Shown: piece after piece, positions 17,022 through 27,072 of the stretch
How the letters are laid out: every line of letters begins with the position of its first letter
How positions within the stretch are numbered: position 1 is the first letter of the stretch
Assembly: GCF_014698115.1 (NCBI RefSeq)
Contig: NZ_JACJSJ010000038.1
Span: 1-64,000, forward strand
Direction of reading: 5' to 3'
Source of the DNA: Nostoc sp. FACHB-973
Lineage (GTDB): Bacteria; Cyanobacteriota; Cyanobacteriia; Cyanobacteriales; Nostocaceae
DNA length: 64,000 bases
Notes under the pieces: model-generated
Told to the model about the DNA's origin: nothing
The model's input: only the letters and a program-made list of their open reading frames with translations
The model's database searches: none
Made by a program: the position numbers and the translations under genes

Positions 17022-19034
17022 ATGATTTTTACTCAACCGATAATTTATTGTATAAATCCAAACTGTCATAACCCCATTAATTCTGAGGAAAATGCTGTTT
17101 GTGCCATTTGTCAAACTCCCCTAGTTCATCGCTATCTCTGGGCTGTAGGCTCGTTGTCTGCCAAAGTGACACCGGGCACTAAGGTAGCAAATAGATATGA
17201 GGTAATTAGACACCAAGTTTGGCTGGATACTCAACCAGGACTACCGCCAGATGTACCTGAGGAATTACCAAAAGCAGTAATTCCTTACTTACGGTTATAT
17301 CAAGAACGGTTACATTTACCCCAGGCTTATGGGTTTGCTCGTCGCGTTGAGGAGGATGCAGGTGATATCCTCTTATTGGAAAATGTGCCGATAGATGAAA
17401 CAGGGCATATTTACCCAACTATTGCCCAGGCGTGGGAGCAAGCAACGGCGGTACGACAAGTCTATTGGCTGTGGCAAATTCTCCAACTTTGGACACCTTT
17501 ATCAGAATTGGGACTTGCCCGCAGTTTATTGGTGCAAGATAATTTGAGAGTCCAAGGTTGGTGTGTGCGACTCTTGGAACTGGTAGAGACGTTTGATGAA
17601 ACTGTAGAGACGTTTGATGAAACTGTAGAGACGTTTCATGAAACGTCTCTACAAGATTTAGGACAATGTTGGCAGCCTTGGGTAACATCTGCAAAAACAT
17701 CCATAGCCAAAGGGTTGCAGAATCTAGTCCAGCAGATGTGTGAAACTGAGGTAGAGTTAGATGTTATTGTTACTCAACTCAATAATTTACTACTAGCATC
17801 TGCGGCAGAGTTGCCTTTAAGTCTCAAGGTGGCAGGCTCCACAGATGTTGGCTTAGTAATGACGCAAAATGAAGATAGTTGTTATCCTAATGCTTTTAGT
17901 GAGTTAGACGATCGCTTGATACCCCACTTATCGATTGTTTGCGATGGTATTGGCGGACATGAAGGCGGTGAAGTTGCTAGCCGGTTAGCAGTGGAGTCTG
18001 TGAAGTTGCAAATGCGGGTTTTGTTAGCGGAGGTTGCAGCACAAAGTCAACTTGTATCACCAGATTTGTTGCAAGAACAACTAGAAGCAAGCTTGCGGGT
18101 GGTGAATAATGTGATTTCTGCTCGCAATAATGAGCAAAAACGCCAAGGCAGAGAACGCATGGCGACAACCATTGTCATGGCTGTGCAAGTTCCACAACGA
18201 ATTCAGACTATCTCTGGCTGGCAATCAAACAATGGCCATGAATTATACTTAGCTAATGTTGGTGATAGCCGTGCTTATTGGATTACTCCTAACTATTGTC
18301 AGCTATTAACAATAGATGATGATGTAGTGACGCGGGAAGTGCGTTTTGCTAAAAGCTTGTATCGAAAAGCACTTTTAAGACCAGATGCTACTGCCCTAAC
18401 TCAAGCTTTGGGGACAAGAGATGCAGAATCTTTGCGTGTGAGGATTCAGCGTTTCATTGTGGAAGAAGATGGTATATTGCTGTTGTGTTCTGATGGTTTA
18501 AGCGATCGCAACTGGGTAGAACAATCTTGGCAAGATTATGCCAAACCTGTGTTCACGGGTGAAGTCACAGTTGAAGATGCTGTCCGCAATTGGATTAATC
18601 TGGCAAACGAGAAAAATGGGCGTGATAATATTTCGGTTGTTCTCACCTATTGCCGTGTTTCCCCAGAATATTTAGCAGTTGTTACTCCCACGCCGCCAGT
18701 AGAAATTATAGAAGCAGAAATAGAAGAACCAGAGGAACAAGAAGAATCACAGGAACAAGAAGAACAACCAATTTCCTTTACAGAAAGTTCCCAAGCATTA
18801 CTAGATTTAGAGATTCCAGAGGAACCAGTTACATCCCTAGAAATCGCACCAACTTTAATCGAAAAACCTAAGTTGCGTAAACGCTTGGTAATGCTGGGGG
18901 GAGTGTTGGCATTGCTTGCAGGGGGTACAAGTCTGGGATTATTTGCTTGGTGGCAAATTAATCCTCAAGGATTTGAGCAAGTATGCCGGCAACTGCCTTC
19001 AAGGGTACAGCAAGTGTGTCCCGGTGGGAAGTAG
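17022..19034 (+). CDS. PP2C-family protein phosphatase with zinc ribbon and C-terminal membrane helix
   Basis: 670 residues. An N-terminal zinc ribbon (CINPNCHN and CAICQTP) precedes a middle region of about 200 residues that resembles a degenerate kinase-like fold. The PP2C domain follows: MTQNEDS, CDGIGGHEGGE, NVGDSRAYW, LLLCSDGLSD and GRDNISVVL, all metal-binding Asp residues present. After an acidic Glu-rich linker comes one transmembrane helix (MLGGVLALLAGGTSLGLFAW) and a short outside tail. It would dephosphorylate Ser/Thr-phosphorylated proteins at the membrane. Odd: VETFDET occurs three times in tandem (about residues 188-208), encoded by a repeat element in frame. Confidence 0.88.
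   Translation: MIFTQPIIYCINPNCHNPINSEENAVCAICQTPLVHRYLWAVGSLSAKVTPGTKVANRYEVIRHQVWLDTQPGLPPDVPEELPKAVIPYLRLYQERLHLPQAYGFARRVEEDAGDILLLENVPIDETGHIYPTIAQAWEQATAVRQVYWLWQILQLWTPLSELGLARSLLVQDNLRVQGWCVRLLELVETFDETVETFDETVETFHETSLQDLGQCWQPWVTSAKTSIAKGLQNLVQQMCETEVELDVIVTQLNNLLLASAAELPLSLKVAGSTDVGLVMTQNEDSCYPNAFSELDDRLIPHLSIVCDGIGGHEGGEVASRLAVESVKLQMRVLLAEVAAQSQLVSPDLLQEQLEASLRVVNNVISARNNEQKRQGRERMATTIVMAVQVPQRIQTISGWQSNNGHELYLANVGDSRAYWITPNYCQLLTIDDDVVTREVRFAKSLYRKALLRPDATALTQALGTRDAESLRVRIQRFIVEEDGILLLCSDGLSDRNWVEQSWQDYAKPVFTGEVTVEDAVRNWINLANEKNGRDNISVVLTYCRVSPEYLAVVTPTPPVEIIEAEIEEPEEQEESQEQEEQPISFTESSQALLDLEIPEEPVTSLEIAPTLIEKPKLRKRLVMLGGVLALLAGGTSLGLFAWWQINPQGFEQVCRQLPSRVQQVCPGGK
17583..17652. 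repeat. in-frame repeat element inside the phosphatase gene
   Basis: Two identical 21-bp units (GTAGAGACGTTTGATGAAAC plus T, 17583-17603 and 17604-17624) are followed by a 28-bp palindrome (17625-17652). The same GAGACGTT-type palindrome is found between genes at 47358-47380, so this is a mobile or expanding repeat that has become coding. Confidence 0.85.
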
Positions 19035-19368
19035 GGAATGGGGAGTGGCTTCAGTCAAGTCGGAAGCGGTGTAGTAAAAGTTTAACTGGTGTACTGTTAC
19101 TGTGAAGCGATCGCACCACATATAACTTTACATGGCAACGACAAAGGCGATCGCTAGCACCCTTGTGTAGCAAGCATTTTAAACTTCGGAATCAAAACAA
19201 GCCTATAAATAATGAAATCCTTTCTGGATAAGGGTTTGGCGGGTTTATGGATAAAATTAGTCTAAACTCCAAATATAAGGGCAAGCGTTATTACATCTGT
19301 ACGGGTTTAGCTGATACTCCTGCTAACTAGCCCAAGTTTTACACTACAAATAGCGGTGTAAATAATAT
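19035..19368. other. intergenic stretch without recognised gene
   Basis: Starts with a short GGGAATGGGGAGTGG run, then has two HIP1 octamers and an 18-codon ORF at 19212 (MKSFLDKGLAGLWIKLV) too short to judge. No terminator or promoter could be assigned. Confidence 0.5.
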
Positions 19369-20067
19369 TTAATCAATAAAAGTAGCAAAATACTCCAAAA
19401 TTTTACACATGGCAGTGTTTATATTACTAAAACCATCATCTCGTGCAAGCATTTCTTCGGGTTTTTGGATATATTTACCTGTTACTAATTCCGAGGCGCA
19501 ATTTTCAATAATTTGCCGAACACTGTCTTGAGTTGATTCTAGGTGAAATTGTAAACCTAATACTCTATCTCCATAAATGAAAGCTTGATTTTCACATACT
19601 TCACTAGAGGCTAATCGTACAGCACCCGGTGGTAAGTCAAAAGTATCACCATGCCAATGAAACACAGTGAAAGACGCAGGGAATGAAGCAAAAACAGGAT
19701 AATTTTGTGCTTCTGTTGCTACTTGAATCGGATACCAACCTATTTCTTTTTCCTGACCTTTATAAACTTTTGAACCTAAAACATCAGCGATTAGCTGCGA
19801 ACCAAGACAAATGCCAATAACTATTTTATTCTTCTTGATTGCTTCTTCAATAAAATGTTTTTCTAAAGTCAACCAAGGATACTTATCATCCTCGTAAATA
19901 TTCATCGGTCCACCCATTACTATGACCCAATCTAGGTCATCAACAGATGGTAAAGTGTCACCGTTATAAAACTTAGTTACGGAGAGAATATGATCTTTCT
20001 TTGTCAACCACTGTTCAATACTAGCAAGTCCTTCAAATGGCACATGTTGTAAGTAATGAATTTTCAT
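19369..20067 (-). CDS. class I glutamine amidotransferase-like protein
   Basis: 232 residues from ATG 20067, which has GGAG nine bases upstream; an in-frame TTG at 20082 is less likely. The triad is visible: Cys in GICLGSQLIA, His in LQFHLES and the nearby Glu. VMGGPMNIYEDDKYPW and FHWHGDTFDLP are typical of the GMP-synthase-like stand-alone GATase1 group. The acceptor partner or substrate is unknown; related proteins act on gamma-glutamyl compounds. Monocistronic. Confidence 0.8.
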   Translation of the reverse strand: MKIHYLQHVPFEGLASIEQWLTKKDHILSVTKFYNGDTLPSVDDLDWVIVMGGPMNIYEDDKYPWLTLEKHFIEEAIKKNKIVIGICLGSQLIADVLGSKVYKGQEKEIGWYPIQVATEAQNYPVFASFPASFTVFHWHGDTFDLPPGAVRLASSEVCENQAFIYGDRVLGLQFHLESTQDSVRQIIENCASELVTGKYIQKPEEMLARDDGFSNINTAMCKILEYFATFID

Positions 20068-20082
20068 CCCTGACTGCTCCAA

Positions 20083-20435
20083 ACTAAGTTGCAGTGTGAT
20101 TTTTTACATCGAATTATACTATCTTTCCTTTCTTTTCTCAAGGAATGACGAAGATTGGTACAACCTTATATCTTCAACTGTTGCAGTCTGAACTTTATTA
20201 AATAACTTTGCCTCGACGCCATGTCAATTTAAAATTGAGGATAAAGTCGTTTAAATAGGGGCGCACAGATGTGCGCCCCTACGTTCGCGAGTGCGTCCCG
20301 CAGGGATGGAATATTTTTTTCCTTGGAAGTCCCTAAACTGCGTCTTTTTTCCACAGAAAGAATAGAGGCGATCGCCATCCTTTTGTAAGATATCTGAATC
20401 AAATCCGGTAGCATCGGAGTAATTAATATCTATTC
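20083..20435. other. intergenic stretch with MITE-core palindrome
   Basis: 20256-20282 is the palindrome GGGGCGCACAGATGTGCGCC with flanks, the same core as the 103-bp MITEs but without their termini; GTGCGTCCCGCAGGGATGG follows. No gene supported. The promoters of both divergent neighbours should be here. Confidence 0.5.
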
Positions 20436-22064
20436 ATGCTGAAAATCCTCCCCAAACAAACTGCCTCAATGCACACCCGCGACGGTGTACGCTTGGATGC
20501 AGACATCTATCGCCCAGATGCTGATGGTGAATTTCCGGTATTATTAATGCGACAACCCTATGGTAGAGCGATCGCCTCTACTGTTGTCTATGCCCATCCT
20601 ACTTGGTATGCTGCCCACGGCTACATCGTCGTGATTCAAGATGTCCGGGGACGCGGCACTTCCCAAGGCGAATTCAAGTTATTTACCCACGAAATTTTAG
20701 ATGGCGAAGATACAGTAAATTGGGCAGCAAATTTACCTGGTAGTAATGGCAAAGTTGGCATGTATGGCTTTTCCTATCAAGGAATGACTCAACTATATGC
20801 CGCAGTTAATCAACCCAGCGCCTTGACAACAATTTGCCCCGCCATGATTGGCTATGATTTGTATGCAGATTGGGCTTATGAAGGAGGCGCATTTTGTTTA
20901 CAAACTAACCTCGCTTGGGCAATTCAATTAGCTACAGAAACCGCCCGTTTGCGAGGAGATAAAACAGCCTATAAAGCCTTGTTTGCTGCTTCTCGTAATT
21001 TACCTTTAACTAATCCAGAAATTCTCCAACAACTCGCCCCAGATTCGTTTTATCATGAGTGGCTAGCACATTCTCAACCAGATGAATACTGGGAAAAACT
21101 CTCGCCCAAATATCACTTGCAAGCTGTTGATTTGCCCATGTTCCACATCGGAGGATGGTTTGATACTTATCTACGCGGCACTCTACATTTATATAAAGAT
21201 ATGGCAGCCCGTAGCACTAAACCTCAACATTTGTTAGTCGGTCCTTGGGCACATTTACCTTGGGATCGCAAAGTTGGAGAAATTGACTTTGGTGCTAAAG
21301 GAGCCAGTCCCGTAGATAAAATGCAAATTCGCTGGTTTAACCAATTTTTCAAAGGCGAAAATACAGGTTTATTGCATGAGTCGCCGGTTTGCCTATTCGA
21401 GATGGGAACCAATATTTGGCGCACTTTCCCCAATTTATCTACACAAATACACAAATCATACTTTTTGTCAACTACAGGACTAGCCAGCATCCGCCAAGAC
21501 TCCGGAACCCTAATCTCCAATCCCCAGTCCCCAATCCCCAATACATTCGATGTATTAGTTCACGACCCTTGGCGCCCAGTTCCAGCCTTGGGTGGTCATG
21601 CCGGAATTCCTGCGGGTGTATTTGAGCGATCGCATCTCGATTGCCGTTCAGATGTCTTAACTTACACCAGCGAGCCACTAGAAGAAGATTTACATTTAGC
21701 AGGCGATGTCACAGCGGAAATCTGCTGTACTGCCGACCAACTCAGTTATGATTTGTCTGCGGTGCTATCCGAAGTACATCCAAATGGGCAAGTATATAAT
21801 CTCACCCAAGGTTATGTACATTGTCGAGATGTTAGCGCTTCTACAAAAATTCAGCTACAAACGACTTGTGCGCGAATTGCCAAAGGAAACGCCTTGCGTC
21901 TGAGTTTAAGTGCAGCGTGTTTTCCAGCGTACACAATGAATTCTGGAAACGGTGCGATCGCCAGTAGCGAGAGTTTACCAGATGCCCAGATGATCGCGTT
22001 AACTGTGAATTGTGGAGGCGAGTTTAATTCTCATCTTTTATTACCTGTACTCCCAGCAACTTAA
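20436..22064 (+). CDS. CocE/NonD family (X-Pro dipeptidyl-peptidase-like) hydrolase
   Basis: 542 residues. An alpha/beta-hydrolase of peptidase family S15 type: VIQDVRGRGTSQGEF, nucleophile Ser113 in YGFSYQG, and the catalytic Asp/His in the WFDTYLRGT and GPWAHLPWD regions. A C-terminal jelly-roll domain (LHLAGDVTAEICCTADQLSYD) is usual for this family. The substrate may be an ester or acyl-peptide; it is not predictable. Residues about 357-370 (SNPQSPIPN) are encoded by an in-frame C-rich tandem repeat (21505-21543) at the domain junction. Convergent with the next gene, 55 bases apart. Confidence 0.85.
   Translation: MLKILPKQTASMHTRDGVRLDADIYRPDADGEFPVLLMRQPYGRAIASTVVYAHPTWYAAHGYIVVIQDVRGRGTSQGEFKLFTHEILDGEDTVNWAANLPGSNGKVGMYGFSYQGMTQLYAAVNQPSALTTICPAMIGYDLYADWAYEGGAFCLQTNLAWAIQLATETARLRGDKTAYKALFAASRNLPLTNPEILQQLAPDSFYHEWLAHSQPDEYWEKLSPKYHLQAVDLPMFHIGGWFDTYLRGTLHLYKDMAARSTKPQHLLVGPWAHLPWDRKVGEIDFGAKGASPVDKMQIRWFNQFFKGENTGLLHESPVCLFEMGTNIWRTFPNLSTQIHKSYFLSTTGLASIRQDSGTLISNPQSPIPNTFDVLVHDPWRPVPALGGHAGIPAGVFERSHLDCRSDVLTYTSEPLEEDLHLAGDVTAEICCTADQLSYDLSAVLSEVHPNGQVYNLTQGYVHCRDVSASTKIQLQTTCARIAKGNALRLSLSAACFPAYTMNSGNGAIASSESLPDAQMIALTVNCGGEFNSHLLLPVLPAT
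21505..21543. repeat. in-frame heptamer repeats in the hydrolase gene
   Basis: Units of the CCCCAAT/CCCCAGT type, identical in style to intergenic STRRs, translated as a Pro/Asn/Ser loop between catalytic and jelly-roll domains. Confidence 0.7.
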
Positions 22065-22119
22065 TAGAGGGAGATGAGGGGGACGCGCTGAATAACTAAT
22101 GACAAATGACTAATAATAA

Positions 22120-23016
22120 TTACGATATAGCAACACTCTTCAAGATAGTCATCGGCGTTTGGTCTTTGAGAAGTTGCATTTCTTCGGCATTCCTTACTAG
22201 CAAGGCACCAGCGAATCCTAATGAATTCACGGAGATAGAGTGGAAATGCTCTTGCGATCGCGGTACGATCAACATCCATTCTCGTGTCATCAGCAAATTG
22301 TAAGCACCCAACTGCGTTGCATCCAAACCCACAGCCTCTAACAAGGTATGATAAAGTTCCAGCGTTGCTTCACCCCCTGTGAATGGAGACTCCACCCAGT
22401 GGGGATTTAAGGGTGCGAAAGCATGTAAAAAAGGAAGTTTTGGTAAAGTTGCGGTGGAGTTCTGAAATTGTGCCTCCCTTAGCAGAGGTTCAATAGGTAT
22501 CTGAGATCCTGAAGGTGCAAGGGGTAACGGAACTAGTTGCAAGTGTTTATGTCGTTGACTAGCACCTGCGATTTTGCCACTGTTGTAAAATCCCAAGCCA
22601 TCAAAATCAGCCAGACATGCCCACATCGCCGTAAAATCTTCCAGAGTGAGTAAAGTTTCCTGTTCCTCGAAGGCACGGGTGATAATTAGCAGATGATAAT
22701 CAACAACGTTGAATTTATTTAAAATACATACATGAGTATCGGAAATATCCGCCACAAATAAATCTTCTTCGTAAGGCAAAAAAGGATTAAATTCTTCACC
22801 CGAATTAGCAGATTGTTTTTCCTGTTTTTCTTTGGCTGCTTTTTTGCGATTCAAATTAGACAAAATCCGCACTAAAAAGCGCACGCCATCCTGTTCCACA
22901 AATTCAAATTCCGTCGGGATCGACAGCAGCGCCCCACATTGCAAAGCATATTCAGTACGTTCTTTGACAGTTGTCCATAAAGTACCAGGCTTCAGTAATA
23001 TTTCCCCTTGTACCAT
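22120..23016 (-). CDS. ATP adenylyltransferase (Ap4A phosphorylase)
   Basis: 298 residues. The HIT-superfamily active site appears as QRHKHLQLVPLPL (H-x-H-x-Q), with FNVVDYHLLIITRAFEEQETLLT and NSGKIAGASQ upstream as in Apa1/Apa2 enzymes. It would split Ap4A with phosphate into ATP and ADP, controlling dinucleoside polyphosphate levels. The charged insertion near residues 58-75 (KKAAKEKQEKQSANSGEE) is a low-complexity loop. Cytoplasmic, monocistronic. Confidence 0.9.
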   Translation of the reverse strand: MVQGEILLKPGTLWTTVKERTEYALQCGALLSIPTEFEFVEQDGVRFLVRILSNLNRKKAAKEKQEKQSANSGEEFNPFLPYEEDLFVADISDTHVCILNKFNVVDYHLLIITRAFEEQETLLTLEDFTAMWACLADFDGLGFYNSGKIAGASQRHKHLQLVPLPLAPSGSQIPIEPLLREAQFQNSTATLPKLPFLHAFAPLNPHWVESPFTGGEATLELYHTLLEAVGLDATQLGAYNLLMTREWMLIVPRSQEHFHSISVNSLGFAGALLVRNAEEMQLLKDQTPMTILKSVAIS

Positions 23017-23521
23017 TTTTATTCCTTCAAGTATTGTTCAGATATTATATTAAGAATTCAGAATTCAGAATCCAGAAGACTTTGATGCCAAAAGTTGGTA
23101 ATTTGAAGAAAATCAAAAAATTATAGCAGATTTCAAATTAGTGAAGTACACCATCTAAATCTCAAAGCTAGACCGAGAGCGTATTCTTATTCTGTTAGCG
23201 CAGCGGGGCGTAGCCCATTCTGACCGGAGGCGGAGCGTCTCCGGCTCCGCTCCTGAATTCTGCTTTATTTGGTTGTTTAGTGCAGGTATAAAAAAATAAT
23301 TACATTATTCAAAATCAAAAATTTCAAATTGGCGCGGCGAATTCTAAATATACCCATGACTAAAGTCACAAGTTTCAATGTGGTAGACTTGCCATTCTGG
23401 CTCCTGAGTTCTTTAGCGGTAAAAAACTAAACCTTTCACAATAACGCAATACCTCCGCAACAAAACTGTCATAAATAATATCTACATTAGTAATACATAT
23501 TCGATATGCTTCCAAACAGCA
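23017..23521. other. intergenic stretch with repeats
   Basis: GAATTCAGAATTCAGAATCCAG repeats lie near 23055-23077. At 23190-23216 is the unit GCGCAGCGGGGCGTAGCCC, which returns inverted at 36877-36903, followed by a GC-rich palindrome (GGAGCGTCTCCGGCTCCG) at about 23229-23252. No gene supported. Confidence 0.55.
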
Positions 23522-24784
23522 ATGCAAAACCAATCTCGGGATGGAGAACACCCATCAAATAGCATTTTATCCCACACTGCTGATGCCAAATACCATAATC
23601 CAGCACCCTGGAAAAAGGCTGCGGCCTCTCTATCACTGGTGCTACTGGGATCGGGTATGACATTAGCAGGCGGCTATCTGGCTGGACACTCTCAGCAGGT
23701 GTCTGAGACTGCATCTAATTTGACAGTCGGTCGAGTCAATGCTGCTCCTCCATTACCAGCCAGCACAGACCCTAATTTTGTGACACAGGTGGTGCAAAAG
23801 GTGGGCCCGGCAGTAGTACGAATTAACTCTTCCCGAACTGTAAAAACCCAGTTACCAGATGAATTTAACGATCCGTTTTTTCGCCGCTTTTTTGGCTCCC
23901 AACTACCAGAATCACAAGAAAGGGTAGAACGGGGTACTGGTTCAGGTTTTATCATCAGTGCTGATGGTCGTATTCTCACGAACGCCCATGTGGTAGATGG
24001 GGCGGATACCGTGACAGTGACACTTAAGGATGGGCGCACCTTGCAAGGTAAGGTGTTAGGAAAAGATGAGTTAACCGATGTGGCTGTGGTGAAGATTCAA
24101 GCGGATAATCTACCGACAGTAGCCTTGGGTAACTCAGATCAACTGCAACCAGGAGAATGGGCGATCGCGATCGGCAATCCCCTTGGCCTAGATAATACAG
24201 TAACAACCGGAATCATCAGCGCCACTGGACGCACTAGCAATCAAATTGGCGCTCCTGATAAGCGAGTAGAGTATATTCAAACCGATGCTGCAATTAATCC
24301 CGGTAACTCGGGCGGTCCTCTGCTAAATTACCGTGGTGAGGTAATTGGTATGAATACAGCCATTATCCAAGGCGCGCAAGGATTAGGCTTTGCCATTCCC
24401 ATCACTACAGCACAACGTATTTCCAGTCAATTAATAGCTACAGGTAAAGTCCAACATCCTTATTTAGGAATTCAAATGGTGGGGTTAACGCCTCAGCTAA
24501 AACAAAATATCAACTCAGATCCCAATAGTGGTTTGAATGTCAATGAAGATAAAGGTGTATTAGTTGTAAAAGTTATGCCCAATTCCCCAGCCGCTAAAGC
24601 TGGAATACGTGCTGGTGATGTCATCCAAAAGCTAGGTGGTCAATCAGTCACAGATGCTAGCAGCGTCCAAAAGGCTGTAGAAAATAGCCAAGTCGGAGGA
24701 GATTTACGCCTAGAGTTACGCCGTAATGGCCAGAATCTTAACCTAGCCGTACAACCCGGTTCTTTCCCCACACAAGTACAATAA
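23522..24784 (+). CDS. HtrA/Deg-family serine protease (HhoA/HhoB/HtrA type)
   Basis: 420 residues. Periplasmic or thylakoid-lumen quality-control protease. An N-terminal cytosolic stub and signal anchor (about 34-58, [19 protein letters not shown]) precede a trypsin-like domain with triad His156 (TNAHVV), Asp186 (LTDVAVV) and Ser263 (GNSGGPLL). One PDZ domain (about 310-405; [21 protein letters not shown]) follows. Which of the three cyanobacterial Deg paralogues it is cannot be decided by eye. A terminator follows. Confidence 0.95.
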   Translation: MQNQSRDGEHPSNSILSHTADAKYHNPAPWKKAAASLSLVLLGSGMTLAGGYLAGHSQQVSETASNLTVGRVNAAPPLPASTDPNFVTQVVQKVGPAVVRINSSRTVKTQLPDEFNDPFFRRFFGSQLPESQERVERGTGSGFIISADGRILTNAHVVDGADTVTVTLKDGRTLQGKVLGKDELTDVAVVKIQADNLPTVALGNSDQLQPGEWAIAIGNPLGLDNTVTTGIISATGRTSNQIGAPDKRVEYIQTDAAINPGNSGGPLLNYRGEVIGMNTAIIQGAQGLGFAIPITTAQRISSQLIATGKVQHPYLGIQMVGLTPQLKQNINSDPNSGLNVNEDKGVLVVKVMPNSPAAKAGIRAGDVIQKLGGQSVTDASSVQKAVENSQVGGDLRLELRRNGQNLNLAVQPGSFPTQVQ

Positions 24785-24810
24785 CAGTTTTGAGTCAAGG
24801 TGAAATTTCA

Positions 24811-24842
24811 AAGGATGGGTCTTGTACCCGTCCTTTTTTTTT
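24811..24842 (+). terminator. Rho-independent terminator of the protease gene
   Basis: Stem AAGGATGGGT / ACCCGTCCTT (one G-T pair), 5-base loop, continuing into a run of T. Starts 27 bases after the stop codon. The remaining gap to 25112 is AT-rich without features. Confidence 0.8.
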
Positions 24843-25112
24843 GGGGTGATGAAGCCGCGTAAGCAAAGTGCTGTCAGTGGTGGCGGTTTAATTTAACCCA
24901 ACCTACGATTATCTAAATTCTGAATTATCAATTCTTACAACCGCAGAATCATTTTTACATTTTTTATCTATGACATTAGTCACGTTTTAACTAATTACCT
25001 TTTTCACTAGTGTATAGTTCTCTTCAATTCTATTATTTACTTGTCCAAGAGATTAATATTTGATAACGATTTAATCTCTTTGATTTTTATATCATAGAAG
25101 GAAAGTTTGCCA

Positions 25113-25364
25113 ATGAGTATTAAAAGAATGCTTGCTAGTGCAGCACTGATTTTACCAATTGCTTTTACCATTATTCCTTCCCAAGCCGATGCTCAGGTCA
25201 GACGGCAAGTTAGGCGACCAGTTCCAGTTAGAATAATCAGAAGACCAGCACGAGTTAGGGTTTATAACCCTACTCAAGCGAGAAGAAGAATAGTGGTTCC
25301 TGGACGTTGGGTGCAAACAAATCGCGGTCGCCGATGGATACCTGCTCGTTATATATATAGATAA
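25113..25364 (+). CDS. small exported Arg-rich protein
   Basis: 83 residues from ATG 25113, with AAGGA 8-10 bases upstream (an in-frame TTG at 25107 is poorer). A signal peptide (SIKRMLASAALILPIAFTII, cleavage likely near ADA-QV) precedes a very basic mature part of about 55 residues with VRR, RRP and RR clusters and a C-terminal WVQTNRGRRWIPARYIYR. Not recognised beyond similar small exported cyanobacterial proteins; the cell-surface location is inferred. A hairpin follows at 25447-25471. Confidence 0.65.
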   Translation: MSIKRMLASAALILPIAFTIIPSQADAQVRRQVRRPVPVRIIRRPARVRVYNPTQARRRIVVPGRWVQTNRGRRWIPARYIYR

Positions 25365-25446
25365 AAAGAACTACAACTGCAACAAAATATTGGCGGTCAA
25401 TATTACAGAGTTCTTTTTTTCATAGTTTGAGTTACTGTTTAAAAAT

Positions 25447-25471
25447 CCCCTTTAGAAATATTCTAAAGGGG
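25447..25471. terminator. hairpin between convergent genes
   Basis: Stem CCCCTTTAG / CTAAAGGGG with a short AT loop. There is no long T-run on the plus side; the location between convergent genes suggests a transcription end. Confidence 0.4.
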
Positions 25472-25635
25472 CAGAATTTGCTATTTACTTTTAATAACTA
25501 GATAGGCATAATTAAATATACAATTAAATCCTAGTTTGTAGTGAGTAATTCATCGCTCCTTCAGATTTATCAGGACTTAAATTCTGACTACAAACTTTAA
25601 TTCAGTTATGCCTAGCAAGAAGTTGTGACTGAATT

Positions 25636-26694
25636 TTAAACTAGAGCTACTGCTGGTTGTTGCCAGCGTCTCACTGCTTTACCAATTACTGCTAATTCTT
25701 GCATTAAGTTATCAAAGCGGTCTGGTGTGAGAGATTGGGGACCATCGGATAAGGCTTTGGCTGGGTTGGGGTGAACCTCAATCATGAGAGAATCTGTACC
25801 AGCTGCGATCGCTGCCATTGCCATTGAAGGCACAAACTCAGACCAACCTACACCGTGGCTGGGGTCAATCATGATTGGTAGGTGAGTCAGCTTTCGCAAC
25901 ACTGGCACTACTGATAAATCCAGTGTATTTCGCGTATACTGACGGTCAAAGGTACGTATTCCCCTTTCACACAAAATGACATTGGGATTACCAGCTGCCA
26001 AAATATACTCGGCTGCCATTAACCAATCTTCAATTGTAGCTGCCATTCCCCGCTTTAAGAGGACTGGTTTTGACTGCGCTCCTACTTTTTTGAGCAAGGA
26101 GAAATTCTGCATATTTCTTGCCCCTACCTGGATCACATCAGCAATTTCGGCAATTTTATCCAGGTCAACGGCATCCATTACTTCTGTAATAATACCTAGT
26201 CCGCTGACTTCCCGTGCCTTTGCTAATAATTCCAAAGCACTCTCGCCATGTCCTTGGAAGGCGTAAGGTGAAGTCCGTGGTTTGTATGCGCCTCCCCGCA
26301 AAAACTTCGCTCCTGCGGCTTTGACACGCCGCGCCGTCTCTACAATCATTTCTTCGTTTTCCACGGAGCAAGGACCGGCTACGACTATCAAGGGGTGGTG
26401 TTCACCAAATACCACCGTTTCATTCGGGAGGTTAACCACCACTTCCGAAGCTTCGCCGTGGCGAAACTGGCGGCTAGCGCGTTTGTAAGGCTGTTCTACC
26501 CGCAACACCTGCTCAATCCAGGGACTAAGTTCTTGAATTTGTAGCGGATCTAAGCTGGCGGTTTCACCTACTACACCAATAACTACTTTGTGTTTACCAA
26601 CAATTTTTTCTGGAGTTAATCCCCAGCTAGTTAGTTCCTCATCAATGCGGTTTATTTCCGCATCCGGGGAACCACTTTTCATTACTATAATCAT
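25636..26694 (-). CDS. aroF: 3-deoxy-7-phosphoheptulonate (DAHP) synthase
   Basis: 352 residues. Joins PEP and erythrose-4-phosphate, the first step to chorismate and aromatic amino acids. It is a type I-beta enzyme: an N-terminal ferredoxin-like regulatory domain (MIIVMKSGSPDAEINRIDEEL to about 75), then the TIM barrel with VVAGPCSVEN, GGAYKPRTSPYAFQG, GARNMQNF, LLKRGM and IDPSHGVGW, the metal and PEP ligands intact. Monocistronic; AGGA sits just before the ATG. Confidence 0.95.
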   Translation of the reverse strand: MIIVMKSGSPDAEINRIDEELTSWGLTPEKIVGKHKVVIGVVGETASLDPLQIQELSPWIEQVLRVEQPYKRASRQFRHGEASEVVVNLPNETVVFGEHHPLIVVAGPCSVENEEMIVETARRVKAAGAKFLRGGAYKPRTSPYAFQGHGESALELLAKAREVSGLGIITEVMDAVDLDKIAEIADVIQVGARNMQNFSLLKKVGAQSKPVLLKRGMAATIEDWLMAAEYILAAGNPNVILCERGIRTFDRQYTRNTLDLSVVPVLRKLTHLPIMIDPSHGVGWSEFVPSMAMAAIAAGTDSLMIEVHPNPAKALSDGPQSLTPDRFDNLMQELAVIGKAVRRWQQPAVALV

Positions 26695-27072
26695 GTCAAA
26701 GTTCCTGATTTAGTGACTAAATTTTTCTGTAAATGGACGTAACTTTATTGTTACGTATTTACCCAATTACGAATAGTTCAAACTAAATTTATTTACAAAA
26801 TAAATGGACAAAAGAGAAAATCCAGTAAATTTCCTCAGAAAATACTGGATTTAAGGTATAAAAATCATCTATATACTTTTAATTAGCAATGTTGAAGTTT
26901 TGAAGAAGAATTCAGGAGTCCGACTGGCGGATCAAGCGGGTTTAAGAAATACCTAAATCTTTTCTTCCGAGAGACGCTACGCCAATTGCCGATAATCTAG
27001 ACTTTTTTGTAAGGGAGTGGTAGCTTCCAATCCCCCACTTCTTGTTCTGAATTCTGGATTCTGAATTCTTCT
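26695..27072. other. intergenic stretch with GAATTC-type repeats
   Basis: Upstream of DAHP synthase it is AT-rich (promoter expected near 26700-26780). 26905-27070 holds GAATTCAGGAGTC and TTCTGAATTCTGGATTC repeats. No gene supported. Confidence 0.45.

Noticed and set aside
20229..20414. 61-codon minus-strand ORF
   Set aside because: Composed of the MITE-core palindrome and promoter region; no start signal.
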